From Dethiosulfatarculus sandiegensis (GTDB taxonomy: Bacteria > Desulfobacterota > Desulfarculia > Desulfarculales > Desulfarculaceae), in assembly GCF_000931935.2 (NCBI RefSeq), contig NZ_AZAC01000021.1, forward strand, positions 1 through 64,000: a stretch of DNA of 64,000 nucleotides, read 5' to 3'. A model generated the notes under the pieces. The model had not been told where the DNA came from. It made no database searches and worked only from the letters and a program-made list of their open reading frames with translations. Position 1 is the stretch's first letter. Each line of letters opens with the position of its first letter. The position numbers were made by a program, and so were the translations under genes. Positions 59,939 through 64,000 of this stretch are shown here, one piece after another.

Positions 59939-60915
59939 TTTGTTTCACCCTTTACGGCAAACAAACCGGGATGAACCAGATCCGCCAGGTACAAAAGGCC
60001 TTTTCCCAGCCTGGGGCCGGGACGGTCTATGAGGTCGGAATTAATATAAACCACCCTGTAACCCGGCATATCGGAAAGGCCGGGGACATTTTGCCAATAG
60101 GACAGCTCACGGGCCAGATTCTGGCCCCTTTCCATGGTGGAGACGATCACCAGACGGGGACGGGCCTGAACCACATACTCCATGCCGAGCCTGGGCCAGA
60201 CGCCGCTGTCCGCCGGGGCAATGCTTTTTCCACCGGCCATGGCCAAAAGCTTGGCCCCGTATGATCCCGGACCGGCGGTGATCAAGGGTCTGGACCCCAC
60301 CACCAAAAGGGTGGGAACTTTTTCGATCCCATTGACCTTTTCCCTGACCGCCCTGAAATCCCGCCGCAAGGCGCGGGCCAGTGCAGCCCCTTTTTGAGGG
60401 ACCCCGCAAACCAGGCCCAGCCTTTCAATGGCTTGAGGCAATGAGGCGGGATCGTGAGGATCCGTGACATATACCGGCACCTTGGCGCGGGCCAGTTTTT
60501 CCACCAGCCAGGGCGGATTTCCCTCCCGGTTGGCCAGGACCAGATCAGGAGATAAAGAGACTATCTTCTCCAAGCTGGGAGAGACATAGGACCCCACCCT
60601 GGTAATGTTTTTGGCCCGGGGAGGGTAATCGGACCATTCGGTGGCCCCCACGACCTTGTCGCCCAGGCCCAGGGCAAAAAGCACCTCAACTAAGGAAGGA
60701 GTCAAAGCCACTATGCGCTGAGGACTTGAAGGGACTTCAACCTTGCGCCCTATTTCATCCTGCACCGAAACAGCCGAACAGGGGATCGCCCACAGGGTCA
60801 AAAGCGCAACAACCAGAAAAAAGAAGCCGCAGCTCCCCCCTTTTAACCCGCCAATAAAAAGCATTGCCTTTGAGGTCAAATTATTATGCCAATGAAAGGT
60901 CGCGTGATCAGCCAT
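59935..60915 (-). CDS. btuF: Periplasmic corrinoid-binding protein
   Basis: 326 residues, ATG 60915 with AAGGG six nt upstream. An unusually long N-terminus (about 28 residues) precedes the hydrophobic signal segment (about 29-48, ending C-S-A), so part may be cytoplasmic or a later start (60864) may be used. The helical-backbone metal-receptor fold follows: R-I-V-A-L-T-P-S-L-V-E-V-L-F-A-L-G (about 67-83) and G-S-Y-V-S-P-S-L-E-K-I near 107-117. It delivers B12 to BtuCD. First gene after the minus-strand riboswitch. Confidence 0.9.
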   Translation of the reverse strand: MADHATFHWHNNLTSKAMLFIGGLKGGSCGFFFLVVALLTLWAIPCSAVSVQDEIGRKVEVPSSPQRIVALTPSLVEVLFALGLGDKVVGATEWSDYPPRAKNITRVGSYVSPSLEKIVSLSPDLVLANREGNPPWLVEKLARAKVPVYVTDPHDPASLPQAIERLGLVCGVPQKGAALARALRRDFRAVREKVNGIEKVPTLLVVGSRPLITAGPGSYGAKLLAMAGGKSIAPADSGVWPRLGMEYVVQARPRLVIVSTMERGQNLARELSYWQNVPGLSDMPGYRVVYINSDLIDRPGPRLGKGLLYLADLVHPGLFAVKGETK

Positions 60916-61036
60916 GGATATCCCTTATTGAATACGGCCGGCCCTTTATAAGCCAAAAATAAACTTCACCAGTCCCATCAAGGGGTTCAGCCTGCCTATT
61001 CCAGGCTACCCAGCGTATTTTCCCTTGGCAAGGCAT

Positions 61037-61068
61037 AAAAAAACCCCAGTCCGAATCACGGACTGGGG
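61037..61068 (-). terminator. Riboswitch-linked terminator before btuF
   Basis: CCCCAGTCCG, 5-nt loop, CGGACTGGGG then TTTTTTT on the minus strand. It follows GGTGCAGTCCCCC, as in the btuB leader. Confidence 0.92.
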
Positions 61069-61139
61069 GGACTGCACCCAGCTTTCTTCATCTCCCCAGG
61101 GAGAAACACCACCATGATGAGGCAACACTTTTAAAATCC

Positions 61140-61332
61140 GTTCCTCGCCGGAAAAGGTGGTTTTCTTTACTGACGGCAGGTCTTCTGGCTTCCGGATCAC
61201 CCCTTGAGCCCGGCCTTCCCGCCTTGCAGAATAAAGCAGTGGCATGGATTTGGGCCCATTGTCCCCGGTTACAGCGGCGGGACCGCGGCGGATTTACACC
61301 GCCTTTCCTTTTAATCCTTGTAAAGGCGCCGA
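61140..61332 (-). ncRNA. Cobalamin riboswitch upstream of btuFCD
   Basis: Minus strand core: AAGGCGGTGTAAATCCGCC, CGGTCCCGCCGCTGTAA, ATGCCACTG, GCGGGAAGGC and the B12 box GAAGCCAGAAGACCTGCC (61193-61176). Second copy of the same RNA class in this island, turned toward btuF. Confidence 0.93.
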
Positions 61333-61342
61333 CATGACTTGT

Positions 61343-61371
61343 CTATTAATGGGACATCTGTTCTTTGTCAA
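61343..61371 (-). promoter_or_regulatory. Promoter of the btuFCD riboswitch leader
   Basis: Minus strand TTGACA (61371-61366), 17-nt spacer, TAATAG (61348-61343, 3/6). The start of transcription would fall just before the riboswitch. Confidence 0.6.
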
Positions 61372-61425
61372 GCCGAAGCCGGGGCAGGCCCAGCTTTGAT
61401 CAGGTTAAAGCTATTAGTGCGAATG

Positions 61426-61731
61426 TCAGATATCTTCCTGATCCAATTCAAAAAGGTCTTCAGGTCCCGAGTCAAGCTCCATGGATTCAGGCTCTATCTC
61501 CTCATCTTTGGCTCTTTCCTCATCCGGATTTACCGGCCGTTTAAAAAAGGCCCGGTTTCCCACCTCAACAGGTAATATATTGATCAGTTCCCAGCCAAGG
61601 CGTCCCGCCTTGTTTAAAAACTCCACAAAACGGGTTTTGGGGCCAAAGGCCCCTTTATCCTCCCCTACAATAGTCTGCACTTTCCAATCCCGATCCACCC
61701 ATACACTCATGTACTGCCATTGTTTGATCAT
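61426..61731 (-). CDS. DUF4177-like small protein
   Basis: 101 residues. K-Q-W-Q-Y-M-S-V-W-V at 3-12, F-L-N-K-A-G-R-L-G-W-E-L-I-N at 38-51 and R-A-F-F-K-R-P at 60-66 give the DUF4177 pattern (a small beta fold with G-W-E-L). The last 30 residues are a very acidic tail (many E and D). Function unknown. GAGGA lies just upstream of the ATG. It is 48 nt downstream of the patatin gene and probably co-transcribed with it. Confidence 0.7.
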   Translation of the reverse strand: MIKQWQYMSVWVDRDWKVQTIVGEDKGAFGPKTRFVEFLNKAGRLGWELINILPVEVGNRAFFKRPVNPDEERAKDEEIEPESMELDSGPEDLFELDQEDI

Positions 61732-61779
61732 GCTTCCTCGCCTCGGAAAATGCCGTATTAAAACATATATATCTTTTAG

Positions 61780-62637
61780 CTAATCCTGTAACGCCTCAGG
61801 GCCTTTCCTTAAAAAAAGCTCGCCGTCTTTTTTACCAAGGTCATAGGCGTCCTGAAGGCCCTGGGGGGAAGTGTCGTCCCACTTGGTTATTCCCACCGGC
61901 TTTGAAGGTTGCAAATAGGTGCGCCCCTTATGCCCTTTTAAAAGGCCCGGGGGATAGCGCCTGCTCAATAATACCAGAGCCGGTCCCTCGTTCTGCTTTA
62001 AGGCAACCACAGGCACATTGTCCACCAATCCCCCGTCGAGCACCTGATGCCCGTTAAGCCTTATCGGCCCTACAAAAGGGGGGGTGGCGGAACTGGCAAT
62101 GATCAGTTTAGATGCCTCCTCGGGGGTTTCGCAATCATTCAATTTTTTTACCACCGGTTTAAAGCCCGCCTTAAGGGCCCATTGTGGATGCAGCGGTTTT
62201 TTTATGTGCTTTTCCAGGGTATAGCAAAAAAAGCCCATTACAACCGCGCCGATTGCCCCCACCCCCCGGGGAAACCTGGCGGCCAGGACTCTCAGCTCCG
62301 GACCTTTTTTAATTTTCTCAAAGACTTCCGGCTCAAAAAGAGTCAATAATCCACTTAAATAAATACCGTAATGAGGGAAAACGGGTTTATTGGAAAATAA
62401 ATTTTCCAGATACATGTTTTTGGGGTTTTCAGCAAAGGTCTCTTTCATCCGATCCAGGGTTTCCCCGGTCTTCTCGGCCAGGATGACAGCACCCATGCAT
62501 GCCCCTGCGCTGACTCCGGCCACCACTTTGGGGGCAAGCCCTATTTCCTTGGCGCAGGCATCCCAAAAACCAACCTGCCAAAGGCAACGATTGCCGCCTC
62601 CGGCCAGGACCAACGAATGATAAGAAATATGCCTCAT
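61780..62637 (-). CDS. Patatin-like phospholipase
   Basis: 285 residues from ATG 62637 (GGAG nine nt upstream); readings from 62652 or TTG 62736 are possible and would add up to 33 residues. A serine hydrolase with the catalytic dyad: G-V-S-A-G (41-45, Ser43) and D-G-G-L-V-D-N-V-P (C-terminal third). The oxyanion hole is A-G-G-G-N-R near 12-17. It would release fatty acids from membrane lipids. No signal peptide is seen, so it may be cytoplasmic or secreted by another route. Confidence 0.88.
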   Translation of the reverse strand: MRHISYHSLVLAGGGNRCLWQVGFWDACAKEIGLAPKVVAGVSAGACMGAVILAEKTGETLDRMKETFAENPKNMYLENLFSNKPVFPHYGIYLSGLLTLFEPEVFEKIKKGPELRVLAARFPRGVGAIGAVVMGFFCYTLEKHIKKPLHPQWALKAGFKPVVKKLNDCETPEEASKLIIASSATPPFVGPIRLNGHQVLDGGLVDNVPVVALKQNEGPALVLLSRRYPPGLLKGHKGRTYLQPSKPVGITKWDDTSPQGLQDAYDLGKKDGELFLRKGPEALQD

Positions 62638-63593
62638 CTCAGAAGACTCCATATGCTGATTTAATGCAGACTCAAAAAGATACAGATAGTCCCTCTTTTG
62701 TTCAGCGACAACAAATTCCCCCCAAAAGGCGGCCAATAGGCTGCTGGCTGCTGTTTTTTAAGGGACCACCTTTGCGGTAGCGGTCTCCGGTCAGCCTCAA
62801 TGCCTGACATTTTTTCAGATTCCGGCCTTCCAGGTTTCCCTATTGTATTAGGATAAGCAGCAGGCAAGGTCAACAGTCAAATACGGAACAATGCACACCT
62901 CACACCATGCCTGCCCGGCAAAGGCGCGGTCTTTTGACTCACTCAACTTGCTTGTTTAACCCGCCCGCAATCAGGTGTGTCGTTCCCCTGCCCCCAAAAG
63001 CCGCAGTTTTTTAGAGTTGCTATTATGAAGCACCCAAAACCAGCCCAATTCTTTATACTAAATAAATGAGCTTTGCATTTATCGTGCGGCTGCCTCAATT
63101 AATCAATTATGGCAAAGAGATGCGTTTAAAAAAATGAATGGAATTCATATTACCTGCAAGAGCCGCAACAGGCTTCACCGGCTCCGGCTCCACTTGGGAC
63201 AAGCAAAGATAACAGTTTTAAATAATTAATTATTTTAAGTGTAAAAAACCTGTAAAAATATTTTTTCCGGCAAGGATCACAGCCTAAAACCCGAGCATGA
63301 TATTCACTTGCACCTACTCGTTTCAAGGGTTATTGTTCCTGGGAACTGAAACTCTGAGGAAAAACCTATCTCTCAAGTAAAACCAAGGTGTTTTAGAATT
63401 TCCCAGAGGATCTTGGCAGGCTGTTGCCGCAAACGGCCCGCGCCAAGCATCGGCTTGAAAAGTCATGCAATTTGAAAATCGTGGCAAAAACCACTTTTTG
63501 CCACGATTTGGGATTTTGAGCAGGTTTTAGAGATTTGGTTTGCAACCGGGCCTTGTGATGCCTGGTTCAGGGTAACTGAAAGGTTGTTTGCTT
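62638..63593. other. Long non-coding gap (about 950 bp)
   Basis: No supported ORF on either strand. Composition becomes A+T-rich between 63000 and 63270. Besides the hairpin at 63476-63509 no RNA gene, repeat or mobile element is recognised. Regulatory sequence for the divergent flanking genes must lie here. Confidence 0.4.
63476..63509 (+). repeat. Perfect 15-bp hairpin
   Basis: AAATCGTGGCAAAAA, loop CCAC, TTTTTGCCACGATTT. No T tract beyond the arms. It lies about 85 nt before the last gene. Confidence 0.8.
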
Positions 63594-64000
63594 ATGGCCG
63601 CCGGGTCTTTTCGTTCGAACAAAAAAAGCCTCCAGAAAAAGGTCAAGGGCCTGTTTTCCCGTGCAATGATCAATACCGCCAACCGTGTGGATTTTGTCAA
63701 TATCATTAACCGGGTTTACCAGTCTGATTCCGCTGAAAAATGGCGGGAGCGTTTTAAGGACATTCCCCCTACCTGGGATTTTCAAGACGAACTCACAGAG
63801 CACGCCATTCAATTGACCATAAACCAGGTCAAGAAAGAAGGCACCCAGGTAAGCGAAGAGGAAATAAGAAAAACCCTGCAGGCTATCCGCTGCCGCTATG
63901 ATCATGACCTGCACCTGAAGGCCGCGCCCGCGCTGACGGTCTTGATGAACCATCTCTTCGCCCCGCCGGATCCGAACCATCCCCTGGCTTCGCCGGACGG
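63594..64000 (+). CDS. Unrecognised protein, N-terminal part only (cut by window edge)
   Basis: Open from ATG 63594 to the window end, 135 codons with no stop, so the gene continues. An in-frame stop lies just upstream (63570-63572) and AAAGG precedes the ATG by about 10 nt. The product begins M-A-A-G-S-F-R-S-N-K-K-S and is basic for 25 residues, then mixed charged and helical, with K-W-R-E-R-F-K-D and K-A-A-P-A-L-T-V-L-M-N-H-L-F. No signal peptide or known motif. Codon use fits the neighbours, which supports a real gene. I do not recognise the family. Confidence 0.6.
   Translation, partial: MAAGSFRSNKKSLQKKVKGLFSRAMINTANRVDFVNIINRVYQSDSAEKWRERFKDIPPTWDFQDELTEHAIQLTINQVKKEGTQVSEEEIRKTLQAIRCRYDHDLHLKAAPALTVLMNHLFAPPDPNHPLASPD

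Noticed and set aside
1..64000. CRISPR arrays, prophage, toxin-antitoxin or restriction genes
   Set aside because: No regularly spaced direct repeats and no proteins of these classes were seen in reading the window.

Overview
The window (about 57% G+C by eye, not computed) looks like the chromosome of an anaerobic, Gram-negative bacterium of the Desulfobacterota (old Deltaproteobacteria). The evidence is a complete outer-membrane biogenesis set, LpxI in place of LpxH, a PxxKW cysteine-rich protein, a DUF4416 protein, a RemA (DUF370) protein, and a sulfide-dependent Thi4 thiazole synthase with His in place of the sacrificial Cys. No phage, CRISPR array, rRNA or tRNA gene was seen.

Layout. 1-373: truncated end of an IS256-family element. 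499-3583 (- strand): DUF4416, yicC, remA, gmk, rlmB. 3779-42104 (- strand): about 38 kb of envelope genes. Read in the direction of transcription these are lysS-lolC-lolD; bamA-skp-lpxD-fabZ-lpxA-lpxI-Gfo/Idh/MocA oxidoreductase-lpxB-msbA; a lipid A decoration cassette (PAP2 phosphatase, two ArnT/GT39-type transferases, ArnC-like, ArnD-like); waaA-lpxK-lpxL-waaF-gmhB-waaC; an SDR epimerase, a Trm112-like zinc protein, six more GT9/GT4 core glycosyltransferases and hldA; then an O-antigen ligase and ugd. Most neighbours overlap by 4-20 nt or sit within 15 nt, so lpxD to hldA (about 28 kb) is probably one translationally coupled unit.

42424-54006: PxxKW protein, aspartate aminotransferase, PilZ protein, TPP riboswitch plus thi4, HIT protein, an ATPase-less GAF/DHp protein, a structured leader or small RNA before an AI-2E transporter and glgC, fabD, an XRE-cupin regulator, and a decayed SGNH hydrolase. 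54402-61335: acyl-CoA dehydrogenase and a vitamin B12 uptake island (btuB, and convergent btuFCD), each arm led by its own cobalamin riboswitch and intrinsic terminator. 61426-64000: DUF4177-like protein, patatin phospholipase, a long non-coding gap and the start of an unrecognised gene cut by the window edge.

How they work together. FabZ supplies the fatty-acid cycle and LpxA/D/I/B/K plus WaaA and LpxL build Kdo-lipid A. HldA/GmhB make the heptose donor that WaaC/WaaF and other GT9 enzymes add. MsbA flips the product, the Arn-like cassette probably decorates its phosphates with an amino sugar, and WaaL caps it. BamA/Skp and LolCD handle outer-membrane proteins and lipoproteins. lpxC, kdsA/B, gmhA, hldD, arnA and arnB are not in this window. 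All calls rest on reading the sequence and remembered family features; no database search was run.
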